A DNA stretch of 64,000 bases, from contig CM039192.1 of NCBI GenBank assembly GCA_008360975.2, forward strand, positions 7,842,194 to 7,906,193. The letters run 5' to 3'. Positions within the stretch are counted from its first letter, which is position 1. The number at the start of each line of letters is the position of its first letter. Positions 48,301 through 63,300 of this stretch are shown piece by piece. The DNA is from Lichenostomus cassidix. Lineage: Eukaryota > Chordata > Aves > Passeriformes > Meliphagidae. The position numbers and the translations under genes were made by a program. Under the pieces are notes generated by a model. The model was not told the origin of the DNA. It worked only from the letters and a program-made list of their open reading frames with translations, and ran no database searches.

Positions 48301-51300
48301 TCACAGTTTGGGGCTTTTTTGTCAGGGAAGAAAACAAAAACCCTAGAATAGGACTAGCAGGATCTTTGACTAAAACTGAGGAGGTAGAGACATCTGCCAC
48401 TGCCTTTCAGACAAGAATGAATCCATCAACAACCTGAGGCCTCTTATCTTCTCTCACAGGTCATAACCATGTCCTGGCAGTCAGTGAGATATATTCTGGG
48501 TGGGGAAGCTACCATGCACCACCAAGATGCTCCAACCCCAAGTCACTCCTGGTAACCCGGATATCAGAGTTCCTCATAGCAGCAAACCTTCAGGGTCTCA
48601 TTTGCAGAAAACAAAACACATCTAATCATCTGCCCAGCTCTCTTCAACATTAACCAGAAGAGCTCACACAAATTTAATGGCAAGTCACAGGGGTCTATTT
48701 ACACATCTAACGAGGCCAGACTCTCACTGCAGAATCAGAAGTGTGGGACATGGGAAAAGACAACAAACTAGGGCAGAGAGCCCACGCAGTTCTCCATACC
48801 ACGACAGACTCCAGCCAGGAGACCAGCTGACGCAGGCAAGGCTCCAAGCAGCTCTGGTTCCGCTTCACTTTCTGCAGAGAAGTGTCTTTCAGTATCTGGA
48901 ATACATACAAGATGCAAATTGATTCATGGTTACCTCCACACTTTGTCCACATCCTTTTTGTCTGCAGAGCAGCTTAGATGCCAGGATCTGAAGATGCCAC
49001 AGACATACCCTAATGTCCACTGGAGCCACTGGTATGCCATCTGCTCTGAGGAATGGCTGTGAGCTTTGATCAGAGCACTGAGGCTCACCTAGCAGCATGC
49101 TGAGCCAGTATTTAAGTTTCAATATTACCGTGGCCCATGTATTTCATACCAGTTTGTGGCAAACTGGATCAATTTTTTTTCAGGGAGGAACCCAAATGAT
49201 CCATCAGTGTGTTGCTGGGGAAGGGATTTCATTAGAAATACGATTTGCTACACCAGATGATCAAACACCTGGTCTTAATTAGCCAGGCCTGTGTAAAAAA
49301 AAGTCCCCTAATTTTTAAAGCAGCTCATGTAGCAGAGCAGGAAGCAACATCTCAGCTCAAAAATAGTATCATTCTGCGGCTGGAAGCTAAGCTGGTCATT
49401 TTGTCTATTACTGGGTTGAGGGCAACTGCATATGGAGAAGGATGTTAGGGATCCTCAGGCTATACATATGACACTGGAACCCAGCAGCAATGAAGAACAC
49501 AAGTTTAAAAACAGGCAATGGAAAAAGGCAAATACTGCACGACAACATCAACAGAAACCTCATGCTATGGGCTTCATGATTTATCAGCATGACCTGTGGT
49601 ATGTCTTCAGCAAGGTCTGATGTTTGGTTGTATCAGTAAAATCCAGATATCAAGTATCAATAATTTTACAGTTATAAAGATGCTTTATACTCCTCACATA
49701 CCTTCAGCAGCTTTGCCTTCATGGAAGCTGTGATCGAGGTTGGGTTGATGAACTGGAAGGACGGTGCAGCATTATTGGGATACTGGACAGGGAACATCAC
49801 CAGCATCCTGACTCTGTGGTTGCCGCAGTGCACCGACACCGTACAGCTGCGACTCACTGCATCCATCTGTGAGTAAAAGCAATTGCTCTCTAGTTAGATC
49901 TCCCAGGACTTTTAAACTTACAGTGGCTTAAATTCACACTGAGGGACTGATTCCTCTGCACACCCGTAAGATGAAGTCATGCTGTTCTCAAGGACAGGAA
50001 ACACAGTGACAGCAAAAAGCCCCAGGCAGATGGGGTTGGACTCAGCTCACACCAGCAGGCTGACATTCCAGAATCCCAGCATCTGGAGACCATGGCCAGC
50101 CCAGGCAGCATCAAGAGCCAGGCTCTCCTCCCAACAGCTACTGCACCCAAGCCCACCTCACTTGGCCATGGAGAGCTCTGGGCCCAGTACAGCAGTAACA
50201 GACACCTTCTAAAATCCTGCACCACTATTTCAGAAGACTTCATCAGGATCATGCCATGAGCTGTGAAACCACAGGGGTGGGGAAAGGAGACAGGAAGCTG
50301 CTCCAAGCCTCCCAGCCCAGTTCAGTGCTGTGCATCCAGCCAGCTTCCACACACAGAGGAGCGTTTGGAGTGCAAAGGAGAGGCCAAAACTGAGGGACAG
50401 AGATCAAGATGGGGAGGGCTCAGCAGATGGGGTTCAGAACCTGTGGAAATGCAATCAACTGCATGGAACAAGTCACCTTCCACTCTGCAGTCCAGGCAGA
50501 GAGGAAAACACCCATCCGGCCTTCTCAAGATCAGCCAGTGTACTTATTGTGCTGTAGCATTTATCTCACACCAGTGTCTGGGATTATCCTCTTTCTTACT
50601 AGCCCTGGCCAAGAGGATCTCTATAGCTCAAAATAAAACTTGTTTACAGACAGCAGTCACTGCAGCAAAGAAGGTTCCCCTCTAAAGGCTCCAGTAAGCC
50701 AGCCTGCCCACATCCCCTCCTAACACACGAGCAAAAGGAAGCTGTACCTCCACATTGACATTTCGGATCTGCACGTTGATCAGAGAAAACTCCTGCTGCA
50801 GTGTTTGAGGCAGCCCCAGTTGGTCCGTTTTCTTTCCCACCAGGGGGTCATTCAGGAAATCTTCTTTTAAGGCTGACAGGAAGGATGGAAAACAGGTTGA
50901 GACAAGCTGTAACAGTCAGACTTTTTCATATGATGTCAGGAGGCAGCCAAGACCTCTGTTTTCCTCTGCTTTTCTGACACATGGAGGTATGAGTTTTACC
51001 TGGCAAAACCTGTGAGCTGGAGGGCTTCAGCTGCTGTTTAGAGGCATGTTTCTGACCCTTCTCTTCAGAAAACCAAACCTGTCTGCACACAGTGTTCCCA
51101 GGAAGGTTACAGAACCTGCCTGTACTCTGTACAGTCCTAAATGGTCCTTCTCTTCTCACCTGAGACCCTTTTTCTTCCCTGCACAGTGCTACCAGAGTAA
51201 CAACCAACTGAACTGGAGTGTCTCAGTTCAGCAGGAAAGAACTGCAGCCAAAGCAGTCTCCAGGAGGAGCTCTGGTCTTCGGGACTAACACTCCACCTCT

Positions 51301-54300
51301 CCTGACTTTCAGGGAAAGCTTCCAAAGCATAACAATGCTTTGAGAGAGAGCAGAGAGTGTTTCTGGCCCTAATAGAGGCTTAATTCATTTGTAGCAGCCG
51401 ATTGCATTTAATGTTGCAAAGCACTCTAGTGCTTTAACAGCCCTTAAAGACTCATCAAAATACCGGGTCTAATTCTCCAGTTCCAACACTTTTCAGGAGG
51501 ACAATAACCCCTGAGGGCCAGAACACATTTAAACAGCCAGACAAGCGCTGCAGGACACCAAGGATTATGGTTAAGATAACAAACTTCACTGAGCTTGAGA
51601 AGAATTGGTTGCTGCCTGTGGCTGTGCCTGGCTTTTGCCTTGTTTCTTGCTATGTAGCCCCATTAGGTCATTTTGCCGTGGCATCACTTCTAAAGAAGGC
51701 AAAATATATTTTTTTATGATGGTTCCAAGAACAGAAGGGAAGTCCTGATTTTTCAGCTGTCATTCTCACACTTACAATACCACATTGCACAGACTATTCC
51801 TAGCAAAAAAAAAAAAAAAAGAAAGAAAAAAAATGCAAAAAAGTTGACCTTTTACAGCCATTCACCTAAAAGTTACTGACTTTGCTGCTGGGACAAATAT
51901 CTGCTATTACTGCTGCCCAATGGGTTGCTGGATCGGATAGGTAGGATGCTTAGCCAATCATTCTTGTTTGCAATTTTATTACAGCGCTCAGATATACTCC
52001 AGAAAAGGGAGCTGAAAAGGAGATTAACGGAAGATCAGTGGCTCTCAGGGAAGATAATTATTTCTAGCTCAAGACACCACACAGCTTACTGAAAAGCCAT
52101 CTCTGAGGTTCCCAGTATGGGCAGTACCCTCCCTTTGTCTTCTCCTCCCATTCCCTTCCAATTAGTTTTTAATCCTCCAAAGCCATGCATTTGTACAGAT
52201 TCCTAAAGCTCCTCTGTAAGCAGCAGAGAGAGCTGTGCAGCGAAGGCACAGCTGGGGGCTCTCTCATTCACCTGCAGAGTGCTGTTCTCTTCAAAGATCC
52301 CCCAACGTGCTTTACTAACATAACATGGAGGCTTTGTCTGCAGCTGAAATGCAGCCACCCCCAGGGTGAGACATCAACAGTCCACAACAGCTTTTTGGCT
52401 GGAAAGAGCTGAAATTCCTACCTAGGGATTTGCTTGTTGTGTTATTTGCAGCAAAACCTACCCTGCTACAGAAAAGCCATATTCATTCCCTTTGGACACA
52501 AGGAAAACCACACCAGTTTCCTTCTTCTTCATCTCTTGGCTTAAACTAATCTACCTTCTTAAAAGGCAGAATTTACTTTCTGATTGCCTTGTTTTTTGCA
52601 ACAAGGTACAACTACAACCTAAAGAGAATGCAATGAAATGAAAATCATGACAAGGAAGAGTTTCATTTCACAGCTAGAATCACTGCGTTAGAAGAGAAAA
52701 AACTTGGGAGGACCATCCCAAGGAACCCCTTGTGTTTTTCCTCCTCTCTGATGAGAAATCCATTAACCTTTGAAACAGCAGCAGGTTGTGCTTTGCCTAT
52801 GATATTTTCTTACGCCAAGATATAGCTTCTTTCCAACACAAAGATGCTGGTGTTTGAGGTTCCACAAGCCATCACTTCTCTCACCTTCCTCATCCCCATG
52901 TCCAGAGTTATGCTGGGGCTCCGTGTCCTGGGGGTGAAGGGTCTTGTCTGGCTCTGGCAGATGAGAAATGCCATCAATGAGGTCCTCGACTCCATCCAGG
53001 ATATCATTAGCACAGAGCTGAAAAGAACAAACACACCCACATGCTGCACAACAGAATTCAAGCTGTGGGAAGAGCCACCACTAAACAACTCACTTCTCCA
53101 AACAGATGGATTTGCAAGGTAGGTCTGTCCACGCACAGTCATGACTAAGACTGCATTGTTTCTGTGACAAAGACAAGTGATCTTCTACTTTCCAGCATCC
53201 TCAACTCTGTCACCTCAGACAGCCAGGCCAAATCTCCTGTTCACTTAAAAGCCACTTAATTGACAGGGCCAGTCTAAGTAATAGAGGTCTACCTTTAGTC
53301 AAAACTAAAACTGATATGACTAATTCCTTGAATTAATTTGTTAAAACTAGTCTAATTTTTTAGATCAAATTTAATAGTAGCACACTTTCTGCATTTCATA
53401 TTTATACTCCAGTAGGATCCAGAGACCCAAGTACATACTTGGGGGCCTATTGTTCTAAGTCCTGTAGCAAAATGAGACTATTTCAAGTTCAGCACAGGAA
53501 AACTGGGAAGATGAACGGAAGAGAAAGGATAAGGGTGTGATGTAGCAAATTACAGCATTGGTCACCAGCACATGCCATCACGTGTGTAGTTTGATCCAGA
53601 CAAAGACAAGGACAACAGAGTGGGAGCCAGAAGAGGAAAAATAAAGACTCTGGCATGAACGAACAATTGATTTAAAGACAGGAAGGAAATCAAATGTTCA
53701 CAAATATATCAGGTAGGAGTAAAGGGTCATTTTTCACAGAGAAAGTTTGTTACAGACCTGCAGGACTCCTACAGGATCTGTGCTGGGACACATGCTTCTC
53801 AACATATTCATTAAAAACCTGGAACAGGAGGTGAATAGCGACATGACCAGGTTTGCTGATGCCACTGGGTTTTTCAGGGCAGAAACAAGTGTGGCTGATG
53901 GCAAACAATCATAGAAGGACCTTACAAGAGTAACTGTATTAAAATGAAAGATGAACTTTGGCTTGGATAAATATAAAGCAACACACATTGGGGAAAAAAT
54001 GGCAAATTCAAGCTGACTGAGGGAACAAGATGTAGAGGCCAGACTAAGCTGACAATTTCACGGAATTATGCCAAACAATTTAAAACCTAAACTGAGTACT
54101 GAGAATTCTTTGGAAAGAACAAAGCTCAGATTCCCATCTCCAAAGGTATATAATAGAACTGAAAAAGGGTCATGAAAGGCAAAAGGAAAATCAAAGCACA
54201 AAGGATGAATTAAATCAAGACCTTTTGACTTGAAAACGGAGGCAGCTGAGGAGGGATATATATGATGGAGGTCTACAGAGTCATCAGTAGCAGAGAGAAT

Positions 54301-57300
54301 ATGGCTCCCTTCATCTTCAATGGAATGAAATCAAATTGCAAAATAAAAGAATGAGCCGGTTTTTCACACAACATGCAGAAAAGCCATGAAACTCCTTGTT
54401 GATATGATGTTTAAAGTAACAAAACTTTACACAGATCCAAGAAAAAACAGAACAAGCCTATGGAAGTAAAACTCATCTAGCTCTATCAAATACAAAGACA
54501 CCAGACTCCATGAGCTCCTAAGCTGCAAACTCCAGGAGGCTGACAGGGCATTGGAGAGAAACACTACTCCATGCCTGCCTCATTCTTACCCCCTCCCAAG
54601 ATATCAGCTGAAGATGTGACAGGGCCACGTGGCCTGTCACATACTGTGACAGGCCACATACTGTGGCCATATGAACCTCTGGTATGAGCCAGCATAGCTG
54701 TTCCAGTAATTGCATCAGAATCTGTAACTGCTGTAGATCCACTCACACTACCCAACCCAGGCTTAGAGGCGACTGACACAAGAGGAGGGAGTGGAGGGCA
54801 CAATCCCTACACTTAGCTGGTGCCTCAAATACCAAGAAACACAGTCTTGAAGCCATGGAGGTGGCATCTTCAGAGGCAATGCAGGCAGAAAGTGACCTCT
54901 ACCTTCCCTAAACAACTTCTGCGCTTGCTATTAGACAACTAAGCAGCCTTGCACTTCCACAGCAGCTTTTGAGACACAGACTCGAAGAGAAGCTCCATCA
55001 CAGGTCTCCCTGGGGATGTTTCTGGGTGTGTCTGCAGCTCTAGGATATCAGAGGCGTGACTGGGAGTGCAAGGAAAGGGAGGTGAATCCAGCCTGTAAGA
55101 AAACTGTTTAATGCACAAGAGCCAAAGTGTTCACATACCCTCTGCAGCTGCGAGTCAATCCGCCACATCCGCAGGGTCTGATCTCGGGACCACGTAACCA
55201 GCTGGTAATCTTTAGAGCCTAAAGAGGACACAAACAATTAGAGACCCCCCTGGAAAAGAGAGACTATCTCAGCCTTGTGTTTAGTGTAAACAGAGTCAAA
55301 CAAGCCAACAGACACATCCAAATGATAAGGCACTAAACTGTAAGTCAAAGTGAGTCTTTTTCTGCTTGGAACTGACTCAGGTACATCAGCCTTTGTGCCT
55401 CCCCACACCACAGTTACCACATCACTAAACAGACTGTGATTTACAAGCCAAAAGCACAAATTATAATGAATGTGATGCAAGTTTTCCAACTAGGAATGAA
55501 CAAGATTCACAAAAACATTTATTTCAATAGAAGAAATAGTACTATAAAAATAAATATTTCTCAACTATAACTGTAAAGTGAGAATATCTTTTAGTTCATC
55601 AAATCAGTTTTGAGAGGCAGATGTTTTAAAACATTTCTAAGCTAAGGGAAGGTGGTTCTGCCCTCCCTCTTTTTGCTTCTGAAAGAGTTGGTTGATGCCA
55701 AGTTCAGGTCATAAGGAAATAGATCAAACTACATACTATCTATCAACAGGCAGAGATACACAGACCTATTTATGTCCATGTTTAGGTCTTGTGATAGAGT
55801 TTTAAGTTTCCCTTGTCAAACAGCTGCTATGCTTAAGAATTTGCTGCTGCACAGCTGTTTCCTACACCCCTCTGCTGAGGCACAGGGGCTGTCTAAATAC
55901 AGCACAACAAACTGTGCAAGGAAATTTGTGCTATCTTTGTTGTCTCCACTCTGAAGCAGACTTGGAATGTTTGTGTGATTGATTTATGTTGCTTGAGACA
56001 AGCAAGACGGCCAGCCCCAGGTATGTATCTATTAACTCAGCTAAGACAACCAACTGTGGCTCAAGCCAGCTTCAGTGTTCATTCACAAATTGTCTTAGAC
56101 TGTGCCTCCAGATCCAAAAACAGTTCTCCATAACTCTCCTTTTTGAAAGAGAAAAATCAAGCTATGGAGAAGGAGGTGACTTAGCTGAATGGCCCCAGCA
56201 GCTGGTGGCAGAGGGCTGGACCAGCACTTTTATAAAGCACTGCTAAGCTGTAGCACAAGTGACACCAAAACCAGACGTGCACATTCTGTCAGTGGCAGCT
56301 GAGGTGCTGGAAACAAAGCTGTGTTCTGTGTGGTTATGCAACCTCTGGTATGGAATCTCCTATTCTTAGCCGCTTACACTGGAAAATTTAGTCAGGACTG
56401 AACTCTAACAGCAGACTCTCTATCCCATATTATTCCTCCCTTGCCTTGGCCAGTACACAAATAATGTGGGCTTGCTGGGTCTGTGGTCTGGGATATTCTG
56501 GAGGCTGCTAATCCAGGCCATGATGTGAGGAGTTAACTGGTCAGCCTGCAGAGCTCTGAGCAGGGACAGGGTGCCTGCACTTGTGCACCTATCTAATAAT
56601 TTGCACAGTTTATTCTGAAAGATTCATTTAAAAAGAGACTCCCAGGAGAGTGGAAGCAATGAGAGTCGCCACTGACCCACTCAGCATTTGACAGATTTGC
56701 TTTGTTAGCATGGAAACAAGGCAGTGCTTCTGTGGGCACTGCCATAAAACCAGTACAGAACAGCTGTAGTTTGAGGGGGGCAGGAAGGTGGGCTGGAGCT
56801 ACTCCAAGGAAAGGCAAGAGTCAAACAGCAACAGCATTGCAACCACGAGCCTGGTCTCTACACCCTTGGTTAGCTGACAGCCACACTGCAGGGAAGAGAG
56901 CACATTCAGCCCTGAACTCACCCTCTTTCTGCTTCCTCCACTGAAACTCCAGCACCACATCATCATGTCCCACAAAAGTGTGCACAGGCGTGTTCAGGTC
57001 AAAGACATTCCAGAGGAGGAGACTGTTTTCCCGGCGGAGTTGGGGGACCATCACTGTCACCAGCCCATTGCTGAATGGCTTGAGAGAGAAACACCCTACC
57101 AGTTAGCCAGGGAGAGTTATGCTCCCATGCTGCTCTTTTTACACTCTCATTTTCCCCTTTTCCCACCAACACAAATGAGAGGGCTAAATGAGCTCAGCAC
57201 AAAACAGAATAAGGCCAAAACCTGGGACGGTCCAAGGCAATTCCTGTGCAAAACCACTGTCTTTCAAGGGGTAAGATGTAGTACACTGAGACACTCAATG

Positions 57301-60300
57301 CAGCCCACTTCAGAAGAATTATTTCCTTCTGCTGCTTCCTCACATTTCAGCTGTGAGGCTGGAGGGATTTCACCATGAAAAGACTTTTCACTGGGGATCC
57401 CTACTGCAATCTGCCTGGAGCTGCAAGAACTGCCACCTCAGGGACTGAGCCCCAGCAGCTCCTCAGGGTCATAATGCTCAGAGGAACATGGAACCCAATC
57501 CTACACCTCTCACTGTCAGGACAGGTAAAGGGGATCAAAGATTCAAGGCACAGCACCGGCCACATTCAGAGCTCTGGGGAAGGAAACAGTTATGACTGAT
57601 GTTAAGAGCCTTAGCTTCACATGGCTGGGTGCTCATTCACTCCTTCTCCTGAGTGCCCCCACTGTGGATGCTGCTTTTCTAGGCCTTTTAGGCACCAAGA
57701 GGGATTTTTAAAATCAACTAAATAATGTCCACAAGTAGAATTGCTGAGAAACCCTTTGGCAGTTTTTTATTTACTGTCTCTTTGTGCATTCCTCTCAGAG
57801 CACAAGTGGAGCTGGTAGGAGTTTCTCACTCACCGTGTATCTTGCCTTCCAGACGGGAACCTGGCAGGGAAGAATATTGAGGTATTTCCGAGGCTGACGG
57901 TAATCCCAGAACTTAAAAACAAACAAACAAAAAAAAAACAAATAAGAGAAAAGCAAGCAAAGGCAGGAGTCAGCTGGCTATACTTTCAGGCTGTAGTTTT
58001 CCATGTGTCTTGCAGATAGAACAGACCAAAAAGCGTGCCAGGGTGCCCACAGCATCATTAGTAATCCCATTCATTAACAGCAGAGACAGCCCCAAAGGAC
58101 AAATACCAAGCTATCAGCATCTGGCAGCATCCCTTAGAAAACGAGTGACTTGGGGTCATATTCACAGTGATCATAGCTTGAGTAATTAGAGCAGAGAGAC
58201 AGGCAGCCTGCTTGGGCTTTCAGAGCTACAAGGTACCCTGCAGGCTCCCAGCCAATGTGCCAGTCCAGGCTGGAGGCAGGCCCACCCTGCTGTTACTGCT
58301 AATTTTCTAATGAAGAATCTAACCTTTTGCTTTGCTAGAATACACATCAATTGCATTTGCCTCAGAGCTTAGCTCAATGTGAATGAACTCCATTTGGCTG
58401 ACATACAAAGCACACTATTTCCCCCCAAGTAGGAGGCCCTGCACAGCAGTGCTTGCAGGCAGTGTCTTATTGATAATCCTGTTCAACATGAGTTTGGAAA
58501 CTCCAGGGGCTGAAGAATGTTTCCCCTCAAGTTGCTGTAATCAGCTTGAGGCTGGCAACACTGCATTTCGGGAAAAAGGCTCTTCTGGCATGTGTGGTCT
58601 GCTCCTTTCTGGCAAGCAACAGGCAGAGGCAGTTGTTTTCAGCTTCAATACTGCCCTAATCACCACAGATATGTGGCAAACATATGTGCACCCATTCTTC
58701 AATGAGCTCTCTGCCTGTTCTCAAAGTGCAGTCCTGGCTCAACACACCAGGTGGCCAGAAACCAAACAACAAAGGTCCAGATCTTGCCAATGGCAAGTAC
58801 TCCCCAAAACTTCAGCAGCAGCAGGAGGGGATCTGCTCCATGATCCTTCCACCTCACTAGCAGGAATTGCAGAAGCAACACTTACCCTGACAGAGTTGTC
58901 CTGGCTGGAAGTGGCCAGTGTATACTCATTGTCAGGATGCCAGTCCAGACCGTGGATTTTGGAGAGATGAGCTGCCAAATACTCCACTGCAGTGCTAGGT
59001 TTCTGCAAGGAGAGACATTGTCCTTCTCAGCACAGGACTCCTGAAATTTGGTCTAGTTCTTTGGCATAAAATGAGACACTTTAACAGGGGCAAGACAGTT
59101 AGAACAACCACCACTGCTGGGGAAGGGCAAATAGCTCAGCAAAAGTGTTGAAGAAAAAAAATCCTGTGAAGGTGTGGCAAATTCCAGTCACCAAGTGCAG
59201 CCCTAAACGATACTTTATACTCAGTTAAACAGTTAAGTACTATGAGATCAAAAGGACAATGTTAATGGGCAGAGATTCTGAGGAAGGAGACTACCCTACA
59301 GACTCTCTTCAGGCTCTTGGACTCCCAATTCTCTCAAGTTTAAACTGACCCACAAGAGAGATTTGGGATAAAGTAGTACATTTCCTCAGTATTTATCAGC
59401 CACCAGAGCAATATCCATATTGTGTAGGTGGGAATACGTACAAACTGCTCAAAAAGTCCTCAGCTTACCCTTTTGTCCCATATTCGGACATCCCCATCAT
59501 GGCTTGTTGCTAAACAGTTGGCATTTTTCTTGTTCCACTTCACCTGGGAAGCTCCAGCTGCAGCACAAACAGAACAGGCCAAAACAAGCAATTAAAGAGA
59601 AAACAGCACAGTGGTTCCAATGACCTGGGCCTAGAGCTGCTCTTAGCCCAGGAAAGGTAGTTCAGAGGAAGGATATCCCAGAAGCCAGCATGAAGGATGG
59701 TATGAAAATTATTAACTCTTGATTCCTTAGTGTATCATTTGTATCCTCAGGACAGCAAAGCAAGTGTTCCAGCTGCATGCCTAGAGATCTTTATCACATC
59801 TTCTAGCCAGGGGCTGTATCTGATTAAAATACTCCTATCCATTAGCTCAGATGGATATGTCCATCAGTCAAATCAGAAGACGGGTAGTTATTTCTAATAA
59901 GAAACAAAGCACAGCTTTCGTTAATGTGGATTATTCAGATACTGTAAGCATAATGCATCTGTTCATCCTTATTCTGCCAGTATTTTCAAATCTTTTGAGC
60001 TATCAGAAAGGTGAGATCCATGAGAAAGCTAAACAGATCTCAGCCTGCTGCTATTCCCCACCTCCACTACCACCTCCTGCTGCATGGTGAGCAGATTCAT
60101 CCTGACAACCTGGCAAAAAGCTATTCTGGGGGATAAAAAGCTGCAAATAGACTGCCAGTTGATTGATTTGATCCACTCACTGAAGGGTACACAAACGTCT
60201 GGACCAGCATTAAACAGCATCAGGCACAGGAGGAAGCAAGGAAGGAAGCAAGGAAGCTTTCTGGGGAGCAGGCTGCTGGGCTGGCTCAGCATTGAAATCT

Positions 60301-63300
60301 CACCCCAGACACCAGAACTGACCACTGCTTCTCTCTGACTCAGTAACGTTTTTGCATTTCTGTGACAGAGAGGTTTGCTGGCCGGGAGGGAACTTCGAGC
60401 TGCTGCAGATGTGTAGCCTAACGAGGTGTAAGCAGCAGAGCATTAGAGTTACACATTGTGAGGATTGCTCCAGTACTGGGGACAGTAACTCAGGGAAAAG
60501 ACATTTTGCTCATCATCCATGCCCAGTCCCAGCTCCAGCCGGTGCGGACAGACACACAGCACCTGCCAGTGGGGAGTATTGCAGGGGATGGACACTCACC
60601 CTGCCAGCAGCCAGGACAGGAGCCTTTCCAGAGCAAGCACAGACAAAGACAGCACCTTGTGTGCTCCCTGCACATTGCAAGTGCCCCAGGAAAGCAGATA
60701 CAGCCAGCTAGTGTACCCAGCCCTCAGTGAGTGTGGGGACAGGCTGGCACAGTGCTGCCTGGGGTGTGGTTTAGTTCCTTATCTGATTCAATCAAACACA
60801 AAAGGACATGAGGAAATTACAGCCAGGCAACCCAGGACAAGCAGTGCAGCAGGGCAGTTAAGCAGGGATGAAGCTCCATGTGGCTGCTCACCAGTGTCAG
60901 GGCAGCAAGTCCAAGTACCACAACTGCCCTCCATGCCTGGGAACCTCAAGGGGCTCCACATCTCTTCTAAATTTTGCTTCTCTAAAAGGAGTTGTGAACT
61001 GGAGCCTCTCAGGCTGCTTCTACACAGGACCACCACACATGGTGGCACTTCTGTACTTTGTCACACCTGGCCTCAGAGCATGAAGGGAGGAAGGAATAAC
61101 AGTAGGAGCATGCAACAATAACATTGCTTAATGTCTACATCACACACAGGTCAGACTTACCAACTGCGGAGAGTGAGACCATGGGCTTCCTGGTGTCTCT
61201 GAAATACAATGTGGCCACTGTGAGTACACACAGCGAAGTCCAGCCTTCCCAGTGAGCTCGCTGCTACTCCAGGTTATTGCTGGCTTGGGACCTAATGCAC
61301 CTTCTGCTTACCAAAATACACCAACATTAAATGGCATAAAGGTGACCAGCTGGAGGACAACAGCCATTCTGGAAGTGTTCAAGGCCAGGCTGGATGGGGC
61401 TTGGAGTAACCTGGTCTAGCGGAACTTGGCAGAGGGATAGAACTAGATTTTCAAGGTCCCTTCCAACCCTAACCGTTCTATGATCCCATCTTGCCACCAT
61501 GTGCAGCAGGAAGGTTTAGGACAGAGCTGGAGTGGGCTAGAGGGAGGAGAAACATACACAAAGTGTAGCATACTGCAACTGGGTAGGCAAGGAAACAGAG
61601 CTCACAAATTGTTGCTGCAGGAAGAAACAAAACAGCCTTTCCAAGGAGGATTAAAAGGAACAAACAGAGCTGTGGAAACACTCAACAAAAGCCACTGATG
61701 TGTTCACTGAGCCTTTGCAGAGCCTGATTCAAGGCAGATGGAGCAGTTACTACAGAGCAAAAACTTCATGTCTAGCATATAATAACAAAATTAGTAGGAA
61801 ATCAGCCCAGCTGTATGCAGACCAAATTCTGTCTGTCTACAAACCAAATTCCGCAGTGGCAAAAGCCAGTGCGGCACCATGACAACTCCTAGCAGCCAGG
61901 GCATAGATCAAGGCAATAATTTACTTCCTGACCTTGCTCTTCAGGAATTCACCTTCTCTTTCATGAAAAGTGACAGTGAAAATAAGGAATATTGTCTTCA
62001 GCTTTTTCTGTTTGCTCAAAAGCAGAACATTTTCTGGAATGGACTGCACCTCTCCCTCCAAGAAATTCTGCCTAATCAAAAAGTTATTTTATATGAAAAA
62101 TTTAAGTGGGGAATTTCCAGCTGCCCTTACTGCAGGGCTACCTCCCTAGGGTGTCATTAGAGACAGTCACTTCAGCAGGATGTTAATTTTCTGGAGGCCA
62201 GCAGCGCCAGGACCTCAGCACCACAGCAAGCTCAGAGCCCTTCCTAGCACAAGTGGGATGTAGAGGCTTTCAGAGACTGCCTAAGGAAGCATTTCTGAGC
62301 AAGTGATACAGGCAGGCACAAAACAATGGAAGGGCACAACAGAATTAAAAGAGGACTTCTGATAACAACCTTCAGAGATACTTTTTTTTTGCTTGGCACT
62401 AAGATAGTATCACAAGAAAACACAACCAGCAGTTATTGTATCTCTGTGCCTTTTAATCACACATTAATAATATATTGTCATTCTCAAGCACCATTTAACC
62501 AAGGATCTAAGTGCTTGCTCATAGGAGCTAAGCAAGCCTCCGGGTAGCCTGGTGCAGTGGGGTTATATAATTATCCTCCTATTATAACTGAGCAAGGGAG
62601 GCAGAGAGGAACAAAGTGATTTGCTGGGGGTCATAAAGAGTTGTACAGCCAGTAAGAGAACCCCACAGTCCCAGTGCCAGCTCCTTGCTTCTCCAGTGTA
62701 AAATATGGGGCTTACATATTGGTGGAGTTTGGATACATAGTTGGAAATACGTGCTACCCTGAAAAAACTCGTGACAGAAAGCAGCAGCAGGAAACAAGGG
62801 AAAGTACAAACAGGAAAACCTTCCTGAATACATTGTCAGTCTTCCCACCACTGAGGGAGAACCAGCAACAATCACTGAATTTAGTAGAAAATGGCTATCG
62901 GATCATTAAATGGTGCTCATTAACTCAGCCAAAAAAACCCAACAGGTTGAGGAACATCCTTGGGCTCCAGGAATAGCCCCCAGGGAAATACCTGAAGTGG
63001 GCAGGGAGTGAAGCTAGACAGCTGTAGCCTAACTGTACCACTCTACTGCCCTTCACTGACTCTGAACTGGCTTGAAAATAGGGGAGCAGAAGTCATGTTG
63101 GACACAATGGGAAGTAGCTGAAGCCCCTGTAAGCACAGCTAAAGAGCAGCATCTGTCAGGGCATGCTTCAGTAATTATGGAAAGGAGTCCAGTGATTTCC
63201 CCACAATGTAGAAACATACTGGTTCTTACTTGATGTCCCAGATGTAGATGTATGTGTCCACAGAACTGGTGACCAGTAGGTCTGGCTCAAACACTGCCCA

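Larger units (their letters stand above)
45938..55138 (-). other. WDR59: WDR59 introns of the middle third
   Basis: Introns around exons 47229, 48800, 49702, 50748 and 52885. Apart from an A-rich tract (51805), an old CR1 copy (53720) and a palindromic cluster (54613), nothing is recognised. Confidence 0.8.
55219..63229 (-). other. WDR59: WDR59 introns of the 5' part in the window
   Basis: Introns around exons 56922, 57834, 58886, 59469 and 61161. The only repeat family recognised is a CR1 copy at 61365-61484. No RNA gene seen. Confidence 0.8.
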
